This document shows, in pieces, positions 54,633 to 62,431 of a stretch of 64,000 bases of DNA. The stretch is from NCBI RefSeq assembly GCF_003149185.1, contig NZ_QGDO01000003.1:764379-828378 (forward strand), given 5' to 3'. How positions within the stretch are numbered: the stretch's first letter is position 1; every line of letters starts with the position of its first letter. The position numbers were made by a program, and so were the translations under genes. This DNA comes from Sediminitomix flava. GTDB lineage: Bacteria > Bacteroidota > Bacteroidia > Cytophagales > Flammeovirgaceae. Below the pieces are notes generated by a model. That model was not told the origin of the DNA, ran no database searches, and saw only the letters and a list, made by a program, of their open reading frames with translations.

Positions 54633-55460
54633 ATGTTAGATGTAAAAGATAAAATCGAAAGAAATCAATTACTAAAAGTAGAAGCTTTTCGAAAAAATGT
54701 AAGGGTCACAAAGGCGCATAAACATAACAACTACTTTGAATTGGTTTTACTGACAAAAGGAAGTGGATTTCATACAATTGATGAAGAACAGATCGATATA
54801 CAGACACCTATTGCTTTTTGTATTCAGAAAGATCAATCACATTTTTGGGATATGGATTCAGAGCCAGAAGGTTTTGTGTTAATCTTGAGGAATGATTTTC
54901 TTTTAGAAAGTAATGATAAACCTCTGATTGATTTCTTTTACCAACTTTCAGAACAAAGCCATTTACATCTCAAATCTTCAGAGACGATCAGTCTTATCTT
55001 TGAAGCATTGATTCAAGAATGTAGCCACGATTTTCTAAATTATTTTGTGATAGAAGGTTTACTAAAAGCTCTTTTTTCTAAGCTTATACAAAATCTTACT
55101 AGTCTTAATAAGAAAGATCAAGGTGCTTTAAACGCTAAGCATAATAATTTGTATCAATCATTTTTGGGGATTCTAAATCAAGATTTGAATGTAGATCGAA
55201 ATGTTGCTTTTTATGCAGATAAATTAAACACTAGTCCTCAGAATCTTAATGCAATTTGCCGTAAGCATGAAAATAAATCAGCTAAGGAAGTCATTTCTTT
55301 TTTTATGATTAAGGAAGCCAAAAGACTGCTGAGGTATACGAATGAGACAGTCAGTGAAATCGCTTTTCATTTAGGGTTTAAAGATCCGTCACATTTTGTG
55401 AAGTACTTTAAAAGATCAGAGGAAGTGACACCAAAAGCATTTAGAGAACTTAATAGATAG
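54633..55460 (+). CDS. AraC-family transcriptional regulator
   Basis: I start at the ATG at 54633, which has a purine-rich GGGAG just upstream, rather than the TTG at 54606. The 275-residue protein has a cupin-like N-terminal sensor (HKHNNYFELVLLTKGSGFHT, with QKDQSHFWDM) and two C-terminal HTH motifs (DRNVAFYADKLNTSPQNLN and VSEIAFHLGFKDPSHFVKYF). It lies 125 bases after the LytTR gene and may have its own promoter. It could regulate the upstream lipid operon or act elsewhere. Confidence 0.9.
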   Translation: MLDVKDKIERNQLLKVEAFRKNVRVTKAHKHNNYFELVLLTKGSGFHTIDEEQIDIQTPIAFCIQKDQSHFWDMDSEPEGFVLILRNDFLLESNDKPLIDFFYQLSEQSHLHLKSSETISLIFEALIQECSHDFLNYFVIEGLLKALFSKLIQNLTSLNKKDQGALNAKHNNLYQSFLGILNQDLNVDRNVAFYADKLNTSPQNLNAICRKHENKSAKEVISFFMIKEAKRLLRYTNETVSEIAFHLGFKDPSHFVKYFKRSEEVTPKAFRELNR

Positions 55461-55487
55461 ATTTATCTACTTAAATAATTAAAATGA

Positions 55488-55526
55488 AAATCCCCAAGCT
55501 TAAGTAATTCAAGCTTGGGGATTTTT
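55488..55526. terminator. Bidirectional terminator between the araC-type and topB genes
   Basis: AAAATCCCCAAGCTT (55488-55502) pairs perfectly with AAGCTTGGGGATTTT (55512-55526). The second arm ends 2 bases before the topB stop codon. Confidence 0.92.
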
Positions 55527-55527
55527 A

Positions 55528-57888
55528 TTAATTGTCTTCAACAAATTGCGGTGTTTTATTCGGGTCAAGAATGATTTTCGCATTTATTTTTTGACCATCA
55601 CCTTTGTCAAAGCCCTTGATTAAAGGTGTCTGACCTTTCTGTATTAATTGTTTGAGTTGGTTTTCAGAAAGTGTTTTGTTGAAGAAAGTGAAAGGCACTT
55701 TAAAATTGCAACCTTCTTTCCATTGGCTACAGCCATATGCCGCTTTTCCTTTGAGTAATTTCCCTATTCCACACTTAGGGCAGATGAGAGGAGCATCTTC
55801 TTGGATAGTCAGTTCGGGAGAGAAGTTGTCATTCAAAATGACACTAGCCGAGATTGTTTTCCCATCCTTCTTAAATCCTTTGATGACAGGTGTTTTTCCT
55901 TTCAGAATTAAGGATTCCAATTGCTTATCTGTCAATTTTTTCCCTTCAATTTCAAAAGCTAAAGTGAAATCACAGCTTTTGTCTTTAAATCCTGTACAAC
56001 CATAAGCCGCTTTTCCTTTAATCATCTCATGATTTTTACACTTCGGACAGGTAAGAGCTTTAGCTTTTGGACTAGCTTTTTTCTTAGGCTTTTCCGTTTT
56101 CTCCTCTGCTGATGCAATAGTGAAATTAGCTTGCTTGTATTTCACAAAGTTTACAATGCTTGTTACCATATCTTTCAATTCAGTCATGAACTGATCGATT
56201 TGATATTCTCCATCTTCAATTTTGCGAAGTTTACTTTCCCACTGGCCAGTAAGTTCTGCCGACTTGAGAAGGTCATTCTGAATCGTATGAATCAATTGTT
56301 GACCTGTAGGAGTAGGCTCAATCGATTTACGTACTTTTCTAATATATTTACGTCTGAAAAGTGTTTCAATAATGTTTGCTCGGGTAGAAGGACGACCAAT
56401 TCCATTCTCTTTCATCAGAGAACGTAATTCTTCATCATCAACCTGTTTACCCGCTGTTTCCATTGCTCTCAGAAGAGTAGCTTCTGTAAAAGGTTTTGGC
56501 GGTTTTGTTTCTTTCTCGTCAAGCTGAGGTTCATGAGGTCCACTTTCCCCTTTTTGAAATTCAGGGAGAATTTGTTCCTCATCTTTATCATTCTTCTTTT
56601 TCTCTTTCGGAAATAAAACTCTCCACCCCGGATCAAGAATTTGTTTACCTGTAGCTTTAAAATCAATTTCTTCTACTTTACCCAATACCTCTGTTTTAGA
56701 AACAAGACAGTCTGGATAGAAAGCTGCCAAGAATCTTAAAGCAACAATATTATAAACAGCTTGCTCTTGTTGCGAAAGACTTCTCGGAGTTATTTTGGTA
56801 GGGATGATTGCATGGTGATCGGTCACTTTTTTATCATCAAATACCTTTTTTGACTTTCGTATTGGCTTACCAAGTAGTGGAGCAACTTGTTGCTGATAAG
56901 CAGTCATTGACTTCAGAATACTTGGGATTTCCTTGTATTGATCGTTCGGTAGGTGAGTGGTATCAACTCTCGGGTAGGTTAAGAATTTTTTCTCATAAAG
57001 TGTCTGAGCTGTTTTAAGGGTCTGATCTGCTGATAAGCCCAACTTTTTGTTACACTCAACCTGTAAAGATGTTAAGTCCAAAAGTGGAGGGGGAAGTTCC
57101 TTTCCTTTCTTTTTGGAGAAATCTTCAACGGTAAAAGGTTTATTTGCAATCGTCTTAATTGCTTCTTCTCCTTTTTCTTTGACTTTAAATCGACCTTGCT
57201 TTGCCGAGAATAGAACGTCTTTGTATTTCGTTTTTAATTCCCAATATTTCTCGGGTTTAAAGTTCTGAATCTCTTCATAACGATTTACGATCATGGCAAG
57301 GGTAGGTGTCTGAACTCTACCGATGGAAAGCATCTGTTTAAATCCACCAAATTTTACAGTGTAAAGCCTAGTCGCATTGATACCTAAAAGCCAATCTCCG
57401 ATAGCTCTTGAGCTACCAGCAGCAAATAGTTGGTCAAATTCTGTGCTTTCTTTCAAGTTTTGAAAACCTGCTCGGATCGCCTCATCAGTCAATGATGAAA
57501 TCCAAAGTCTTTTGGTGGGCTTGTTATATTTTGCTTTTGCTAAAACCCAACGCTGTATAACTTCTCCTTCTTGCCCAGCATCACCACAGTTTATGACTTC
57601 TGAAGCACTTTGTAAAAGACGTTCAATAGTGTTGAACTGTTTTCTAACTCCGTCATCATCGATTAGCTTAATTGCAAAACGTACAGGAATAATTGGAAGG
57701 GTTGTTAAGTCCCAACGTTTTAGCGTCTGATCGTAATCATGAGGTTCTTTTAGGGTACACAGATGCCCGAATGTCCAAGTTACTTGGTAGCCATTCCCTT
57801 CAAAGTATCCATCTCTACGCTGTTTAGCGCCTATGACTTGAGCGATCTCTTTCGCAACACTCGGTTTCTCTGCAATACAAACTCTCAT
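55528..57888 (-). CDS. topB: DNA topoisomerase III with two C-terminal zinc-ribbon/TopB modules
   Basis: The 786-residue type IA topoisomerase relaxes and decatenates DNA by nicking one strand. The start MRVCIAEKPSVAKEIAQVIG and DAGQEGE (103-109) are the TOPRIM domain, and the catalytic Tyr is Tyr305 in FLTYPRVDTTHLP. The C-terminal ~170 residues hold repeated Cys-containing modules (CPKCKNHEM..YGCTGFKDKSC; CPKCGIGKLL..YGCSQWKEGC) for DNA binding. It appears chromosomal and monocistronic. Bacteroidota mobile elements often carry a topB, but I see no element here. Confidence 0.95.
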   Translation of the reverse strand: MRVCIAEKPSVAKEIAQVIGAKQRRDGYFEGNGYQVTWTFGHLCTLKEPHDYDQTLKRWDLTTLPIIPVRFAIKLIDDDGVRKQFNTIERLLQSASEVINCGDAGQEGEVIQRWVLAKAKYNKPTKRLWISSLTDEAIRAGFQNLKESTEFDQLFAAGSSRAIGDWLLGINATRLYTVKFGGFKQMLSIGRVQTPTLAMIVNRYEEIQNFKPEKYWELKTKYKDVLFSAKQGRFKVKEKGEEAIKTIANKPFTVEDFSKKKGKELPPPLLDLTSLQVECNKKLGLSADQTLKTAQTLYEKKFLTYPRVDTTHLPNDQYKEIPSILKSMTAYQQQVAPLLGKPIRKSKKVFDDKKVTDHHAIIPTKITPRSLSQQEQAVYNIVALRFLAAFYPDCLVSKTEVLGKVEEIDFKATGKQILDPGWRVLFPKEKKKNDKDEEQILPEFQKGESGPHEPQLDEKETKPPKPFTEATLLRAMETAGKQVDDEELRSLMKENGIGRPSTRANIIETLFRRKYIRKVRKSIEPTPTGQQLIHTIQNDLLKSAELTGQWESKLRKIEDGEYQIDQFMTELKDMVTSIVNFVKYKQANFTIASAEEKTEKPKKKASPKAKALTCPKCKNHEMIKGKAAYGCTGFKDKSCDFTLAFEIEGKKLTDKQLESLILKGKTPVIKGFKKDGKTISASVILNDNFSPELTIQEDAPLICPKCGIGKLLKGKAAYGCSQWKEGCNFKVPFTFFNKTLSENQLKQLIQKGQTPLIKGFDKGDGQKINAKIILDPNKTPQFVEDN

Positions 57889-58116
57889 AAGTCGAAATAT
57901 AATAAAAAAAGGAATGTTTAGCAGTCTGAGAGCCTATATTGCTGTTAGGAATTTAAGTGTTGATCAAACTTTTTAACTGAAAATGAGTTCTAAAGTGAGT
58001 CGAAAAAAAATACTAAAAATTGTTTTTCAACCGAAAAGTCACGGATCCAACTTGAATTAACATAAATTAAAATGTGATTTTTTATTAAGATTTATTCCAA
58101 ATACAATTTCAATTCT

Positions 58117-58144
58117 TAAATTTGACATCTTACTTAAAATAAGT
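58117..58144 (+). promoter_or_regulatory. Promoter and inverted-repeat operator for feoAB
   Basis: TAAATTTG at 58117-58124 fits the TAnnTTTG -7 element. Just after the expected start site lies the inverted repeat ACTTA-AAA-TAAGT (58132-58144), in the position of a repressor site, and the feoA start is at 58157. An iron regulator (Fur- or DtxR-type) is the natural candidate. Confidence 0.45.
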
Positions 58145-58156
58145 CTAAATAGGATT

Positions 58157-58384
58157 ATGGGAAATATAAAATCAGCCGTAGACTTAGCCTTTGGAGAAAC
58201 TGCTAACATTCAAAGTTTTAAAGATGAGGCTTTAGCTAGTAAAATGCTAGAAATTGGATGTCTTCCGGGTAGTGAAGTAACTATCGTACGTAGAGCACCT
58301 TTTGGTGGTGCATATTATATGAAAATTGCAGGTTTAAGCTTTGCATTTCGAGAAGAGGAGTTGAAAAATATTATTGTAGACTAA
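58157..58384 (+). CDS. feoA: FeoA ferrous-iron transport accessory protein
   Basis: The 75-residue SH3-like protein shows the family features: a turn with MLEIGCLPGSEVTIVRRAPF and the end GLSFAFREEELKNIIV. FeoA acts with FeoB in the cytoplasm. It starts 268 bases after the divergent topB start and is followed 20 bases later by feoB. Confidence 0.92.
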   Translation: MGNIKSAVDLAFGETANIQSFKDEALASKMLEIGCLPGSEVTIVRRAPFGGAYYMKIAGLSFAFREEELKNIIVD

Positions 58385-58404
58385 GCGATTTCAAAAAAAT
58401 AATA

Positions 58405-60540
58405 ATGGAGACTACGCAGAGAGGAAAAAGGGTAGCCCTTCTAGGTAATCCTAATGTGGGGAAATCATCTATTTTTAACCAACTAACTGGACTAAGACAA
58501 AAAGTAGGAAACTTTCCGGGGGTAACTGTAGATAAAAAAACAGGTACTTCAATTTTGCCTTCAGGTCAAAAAATTGAAATAGTAGATTTTCCGGGTACTT
58601 ACAGTTTATATCCGACATCTTTAGATGAAAGAGTTGTTCTGAATGTACTCTCTAACCCCAACAATCAAGATTATCCCGATGCAGTAGTTTACGTTGCAGA
58701 TGTCACAAGCCTAGAACGACATTTACTCTTATTGACCCAACTCAGAGATTTAAATTTACCTGTTGTTTTAGTTATCAATATGATTGATTTGGCTAAAGAA
58801 CAGGGTATTACTGTCGATATCCCATATCTGAAAAAGAAGTTAGGGGTAGAGATCGTTTGTACAGACGCTAGAGAAGGTACAGGTATCTTAGATTTGAAAA
58901 CTACTATTGAAAACCTTCTTCAAGAGTTAGCTGTAACTACAAAAGATGATAATACTTTTGTTAGCCATTATCCGTCATTAAAAAATAAGGCACAAGAGCA
59001 AATTCAAGCTAGATTAGGGATAAAAAATGCCTATTTAGCTCAATTGACTGCTCACCATTATAAAAACCTACCTCACCTTTCTAAAAGTGATGTTCAACTT
59101 GTTGATGAAATCTGTCAAGAAGCTTCATTTCCTCGTATTAAATACCAGATAGATGAAACGATGGCTCGTTACGATGAATTTCAGCCAATCGTTAAAAATG
59201 CAATTAAAGAAGAACCTAATCCGAATATTTCTTTCTCAGATCGTTTAGATCAGATTCTTACACATCCAATTTTAGGAACTGGAATATTTTTCTTATTCCT
59301 ATTCTTGATGTTCCAAGCAATCTTTTCTTGGGCAAGCTACCCTATGGATCTAATTGAAGAAGGTTTTGCCAGTCTTACGGTCTTCACTAAAAATACGCTT
59401 CCTTCAGGCCTTTTAAATGATCTTATCACTGATGGACTTCTAGCAGGTTTGGGTGGTGTACTTGTCTTTATTCCTCAGATTGCTATCCTATTTTTCTTCA
59501 TTAGTATTATGGAAGAAGTAGGATATATGGCAAGAGCAGTTTATTTGTCCGATAGACTGATGCAAAAGTTTGGACTGAATGGTAGAAGTTTGATTGCTTT
59601 ACTTTCAGGAGGGGCTTGTGCAATTCCTGCAATCATGTCTACCCGTACAATCAGTAACTGGAAAGAGCGTTTAATCACAATTATGGTAACGCCACTTATC
59701 AGTTGTTCTGCTCGTATCCCTGTTTATACTTTATTAGTTGCTTTTGTAGTTCCTGCTACTTCTAAGATTTGGATTTTCAATACACAAGGAATTGTAATTA
59801 TGGGGCTTTACCTTCTTGGGGTTGTTGCTGCATTAGGTTCTGCTTGGGTACTAAAGAAAATTATTAAAACTCAAGAATCTGCTTATTTGATGCTTGAAAT
59901 GCCTGATTACAAAGTTCCCTATTGGAAAAATATTGTATTTGTGGTTTATGAAAAAGTAAAAGCATTTGCACTTGAGGCAGGGCAAATTATCATTGTGATA
60001 TCAATTGTACTTTGGGCTTTAGCATCCTATGGTCCCGAAGGTAAATTCGAGCAAGCCGAATCACAAGCAATTGAATTGGCTGAACAACATCATTTAGATG
60101 AGCAAGCCACTCAAGACCTTATCAGTTCTAAGAAACTTGAAGTGTCTTATGCAGGTATTTTAGGGAAAGTGATTGAGCCTACAATTCGCCCTTTAGGATT
60201 TGATTGGAAGATTGGTATTTCTCTGATTTCATCATTTGCAGCAAGAGAGGTATTTGTTGGTACGATGGCTACAATTTATAGTGTAGGAAGTGCTGGAGAT
60301 GATGAACGAACCGTTTTTGATAAAATGGCGAAAGATGTCAATCCTATTACAGGAGAAAAAGTATATTCAAGGGCAAGCTCAATGGCTCTACTTATATTCT
60401 ATGTTTTTGCAATGCAATGTATGGCTACATTGGCTGTAGTGAAAAGAGAAACTAAGAGTTGGAAATGGCCAATTGTACAAACACTTTACATGTTTGTATT
60501 GGCATATGGAGGTGCTTTTATCGCTTATAATATTTTTTAG
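58405..60540 (+). CDS. feoB: FeoB ferrous-iron transporter with an N-terminal G domain
   Basis: The 711-residue protein takes up Fe(II) across the inner membrane. The N-terminal GTPase has G1 GNPNVGKSS (14-22), G2/Switch I around FPGVTVDKKTG, G3 DFPGTYSL and G4 NMID. A helical spacer and the membrane part with two Gate motifs (LLSGGACAIPAIMSTRT and FAAREVFVGTM) follow. It is slightly shorter than E. coli FeoB and lacks a Cys-rich C-terminus. It forms an operon with feoA and ends at a strong terminator. Confidence 0.96.
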   Translation: METTQRGKRVALLGNPNVGKSSIFNQLTGLRQKVGNFPGVTVDKKTGTSILPSGQKIEIVDFPGTYSLYPTSLDERVVLNVLSNPNNQDYPDAVVYVADVTSLERHLLLLTQLRDLNLPVVLVINMIDLAKEQGITVDIPYLKKKLGVEIVCTDAREGTGILDLKTTIENLLQELAVTTKDDNTFVSHYPSLKNKAQEQIQARLGIKNAYLAQLTAHHYKNLPHLSKSDVQLVDEICQEASFPRIKYQIDETMARYDEFQPIVKNAIKEEPNPNISFSDRLDQILTHPILGTGIFFLFLFLMFQAIFSWASYPMDLIEEGFASLTVFTKNTLPSGLLNDLITDGLLAGLGGVLVFIPQIAILFFFISIMEEVGYMARAVYLSDRLMQKFGLNGRSLIALLSGGACAIPAIMSTRTISNWKERLITIMVTPLISCSARIPVYTLLVAFVVPATSKIWIFNTQGIVIMGLYLLGVVAALGSAWVLKKIIKTQESAYLMLEMPDYKVPYWKNIVFVVYEKVKAFALEAGQIIIVISIVLWALASYGPEGKFEQAESQAIELAEQHHLDEQATQDLISSKKLEVSYAGILGKVIEPTIRPLGFDWKIGISLISSFAAREVFVGTMATIYSVGSAGDDERTVFDKMAKDVNPITGEKVYSRASSMALLIFYVFAMQCMATLAVVKRETKSWKWPIVQTLYMFVLAYGGAFIAYNIF

Positions 60541-60590
60541 TTCTACTTGAACTATTATTGTGTGACTTTTGGAAAAGTATTTGTTAGATT

Positions 60591-60640
60591 AGCATAAGTA
60601 GTAAAGCCTTTAACGGTAAATACTACTTATGCTTTTTTTA
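60591..60640 (+). terminator. Terminator after feoB
   Basis: AGCATAAGTAGTA (60591-60603) pairs perfectly with TACTACTTATGCT (60621-60633), followed by seven T residues. Confidence 0.9.
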
Positions 60641-60660
60641 TTTTATCAATAACTATTTAT

Positions 60661-61899
60661 ATGAATACTCACTATAGAAAGCTCACCAGCTATTTACTAC
60701 TATTCTTTTTTCTAGGAGTTTTTTCTTCATGTGAAGATTTACTCAATAATGATGAAGAACAAGAACAACCATCCTCAAATGTATACCTTGTTGACAAAAG
60801 TTTGAAACTAGAACATACAGAGGAAACACTTAAAGCTCTAGTTCAACTAGGATATGGCCCTGATGTGGCAAATTATTTCACAAAAGGGATTAAAGCGTAT
60901 GTGATTACCTACCGATCAATTTATGAAGGAAATGAAGTAGAATTATCTGGAGTTTTATCTGTTCCAGATGATGCGATGACTAATGCTTATCCATTGCTAT
61001 TGGCTCAAAGAGGGACGATCACAAGAGATGTAGATGCTCCATCTTTAAGTGGAATTCCTGTATATGAACTTTTTGCTGGGGCAGAGTATATCACTTTTAC
61101 TCCTGACTTAATCGGATTTGGTGCTTCAGCAGATTTAGATCATCCATACTTTGACTATAGATATACAGCTACCGCATCTATTGATATGTATAGAGCTGTT
61201 TTGGAAGCGTTGGAAGAATTAGAAGTTCAAAAAACTGATGAATTCTATATTACAGGATATTCTCAAGGAGGGTATTCAGCTCTAGCAACGCATAAATATA
61301 TTCAAGAAAATGAATCTGATATCATTGTAACAGCTAATGCTCCTGGAGCTGGTGGTTATGATTTGAAGACGCTAATTGCAAATATTGTAGCAGAGGATAC
61401 TTATCCTTCACCAGTATTGCTTACTATGCCGATCCTTACCTATAACAATTTGTATGTTAAAGGAGAATTGACAGATTATTTTAATCCTACGTATGCATCT
61501 AAATTACCAGAGTTATTAAATGGTACAGCAAATGTAGATGGTATAAACCTTCAATTAACTCAAAACTTAGCTGATTTATTCAATACAGATTTCTTGGCTA
61601 ATTTGAGAAGTGATGAAGGGACAACTGTTTTAGATCAATATTTTGAAGCAAATAGCGTTCATGATTGGACTCCAACAGCCCCAATTACTTTCTATCATCA
61701 TACTCAAGATGAAATCATCGCTGTAGAAAGTACAGAGGCTACTGTAGCTAGTATGTCAGATGGAGGTGCTACTGTGAATTATATAGAATTAGATCAGTTC
61801 ACTCCAGCAATAGAAGAAGGTAAAAGTGTACATGGAGAGGCTGCAATTTATAGCTTTGTACAAAGTTTACTATTGTTGAGAACAATTGAAGCTAATTAA
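60661..61899 (+). CDS. Alpha/beta-hydrolase lipoprotein (secretory-lipase/prolyl-oligopeptidase-like)
   Basis: The 412-residue protein has a signal with lipobox FSSC (Cys24) followed by acidic residues (EDLLNNDEEQE), a surface-export-like tail. The catalytic elements are LAQRGTI (oxyanion region), the nucleophile elbow GYSQGG with Ser201, an Asp in YHHTQDEII and a His in SVHGEAA. It resembles bacterial and fungal secretory lipases or peptidase-like esterases anchored at the cell surface. It starts 20 bases after the feoB terminator, with no visible relation to iron. Confidence 0.85.
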   Translation: MNTHYRKLTSYLLLFFFLGVFSSCEDLLNNDEEQEQPSSNVYLVDKSLKLEHTEETLKALVQLGYGPDVANYFTKGIKAYVITYRSIYEGNEVELSGVLSVPDDAMTNAYPLLLAQRGTITRDVDAPSLSGIPVYELFAGAEYITFTPDLIGFGASADLDHPYFDYRYTATASIDMYRAVLEALEELEVQKTDEFYITGYSQGGYSALATHKYIQENESDIIVTANAPGAGGYDLKTLIANIVAEDTYPSPVLLTMPILTYNNLYVKGELTDYFNPTYASKLPELLNGTANVDGINLQLTQNLADLFNTDFLANLRSDEGTTVLDQYFEANSVHDWTPTAPITFYHHTQDEIIAVESTEATVASMSDGGATVNYIELDQFTPAIEEGKSVHGEAAIYSFVQSLLLLRTIEAN

Positions 61900-61929
61900 G
61901 AAATAAGCTTTAGTTATAAATTTATTGAT

Positions 61930-61970
61930 GAATCATTCTGAGTTTAATCTTAGGGTGATTCATTTTTTTA
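61930..61970 (+). terminator. Terminator after the lipoprotein hydrolase
   Basis: GAATCATTCTGAG (61930-61942) pairs throughout with CTTAGGGTGATTC (61949-61961, some G-U pairs), followed by ATTTTTTTA. Confidence 0.8.
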
Positions 61971-62072
61971 TACCTAAAAATGGGAGTTCTATCCTTATTT
62001 TCCTTTTTGTGGTATCACTGAAATCTATGATGAATCTAAATTCAGAATACCCGAAATTGCAGATATAAAAAA

Positions 62073-62100
62073 TCCCTTAAGGCTAAAATGCCAAAAGGGA
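62073..62100 (-). terminator. Minus-strand terminator downstream of a 37-codon ORF
   Basis: TCCCTTAAGGC (62073-62083) pairs with GCCAAAAGGGA (62090-62100) with a two-base internal mismatch; on the minus strand it is followed by ATTTTTTATA. The only minus-strand ORF upstream of it is at 62122-62235. Confidence 0.65.
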
Positions 62101-62121
62101 GTGTGGACAATTCACTAATCT

Positions 62122-62235
62122 TTATATAATAAAGTTCTCTCGAATCCTAATAGAGTATTTAACAGCAACAACACATCTGACGGCAATCGTTAGGTTGTAA
62201 GGTGGACTATGAAGAGAGAGCAGTGATTTTTCCAT
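62122..62235 (-). CDS. Candidate 37-residue peptide, isolated between plus-strand genes
   Basis: The minus strand has ATG at 62235 and TAA at 62122-62124. The peptide (starts MEKSLLSLHSPPYNL, then TIAVRCVVAVKYS) is basic and mildly hydrophobic, with one Cys, and has no signal peptide or clear membrane helix. A terminator on the same strand begins 22 bases after the stop. The sequence looks like a leader or regulatory peptide, but no regulated gene follows on this strand. It could be a chance ORF. Together with the terminator, the 62101-62431 gap is not obviously empty. Confidence 0.4.
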   Translation of the reverse strand: MEKSLLSLHSPPYNLTIAVRCVVAVKYSIRIRENFII

Positions 62236-62315
62236 TGTATATAGATGAGAAATAATATATTGAAATTAATCATCTTATATTACAATTTAATTAGAAAATT
62301 ATGAAAACCAACAAT

Positions 62316-62323
62316 TATATTTG
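62316..62323 (+). promoter_or_regulatory. TAnnTTTG -7 element and structured leader for the FAD oxidase
   Basis: TATATTTG lies about 109 bases before the start codon. Downstream, TAAGCTAT (62342-62349) can pair with ATAGCTTA (62379-62386) with inner GGTA/TACC, followed by TCGATTTTCT, so the leader may fold. Confidence 0.4.
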
Positions 62324-62431
62324 TATATCTTAAAAAATATGTAAGCTATCAGATTATTGGGTATAGATTTGTACCTCAATAGCTTATCGATTTTCTAGAT
62401 GTGAAATTGATTCTTTCAATACTTGACTGAC

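Noticed and set aside
55652-57730. Series of 69-117 codon plus-strand frames across topB
   Set aside because: They are antisense shadows of a fully conserved topoisomerase III.
55528-57888. topB as a marker of an integrative conjugative element
   Set aside because: There are no tra, mob, relaxase or integrase genes nearby; the neighbours are ordinary chromosomal genes.
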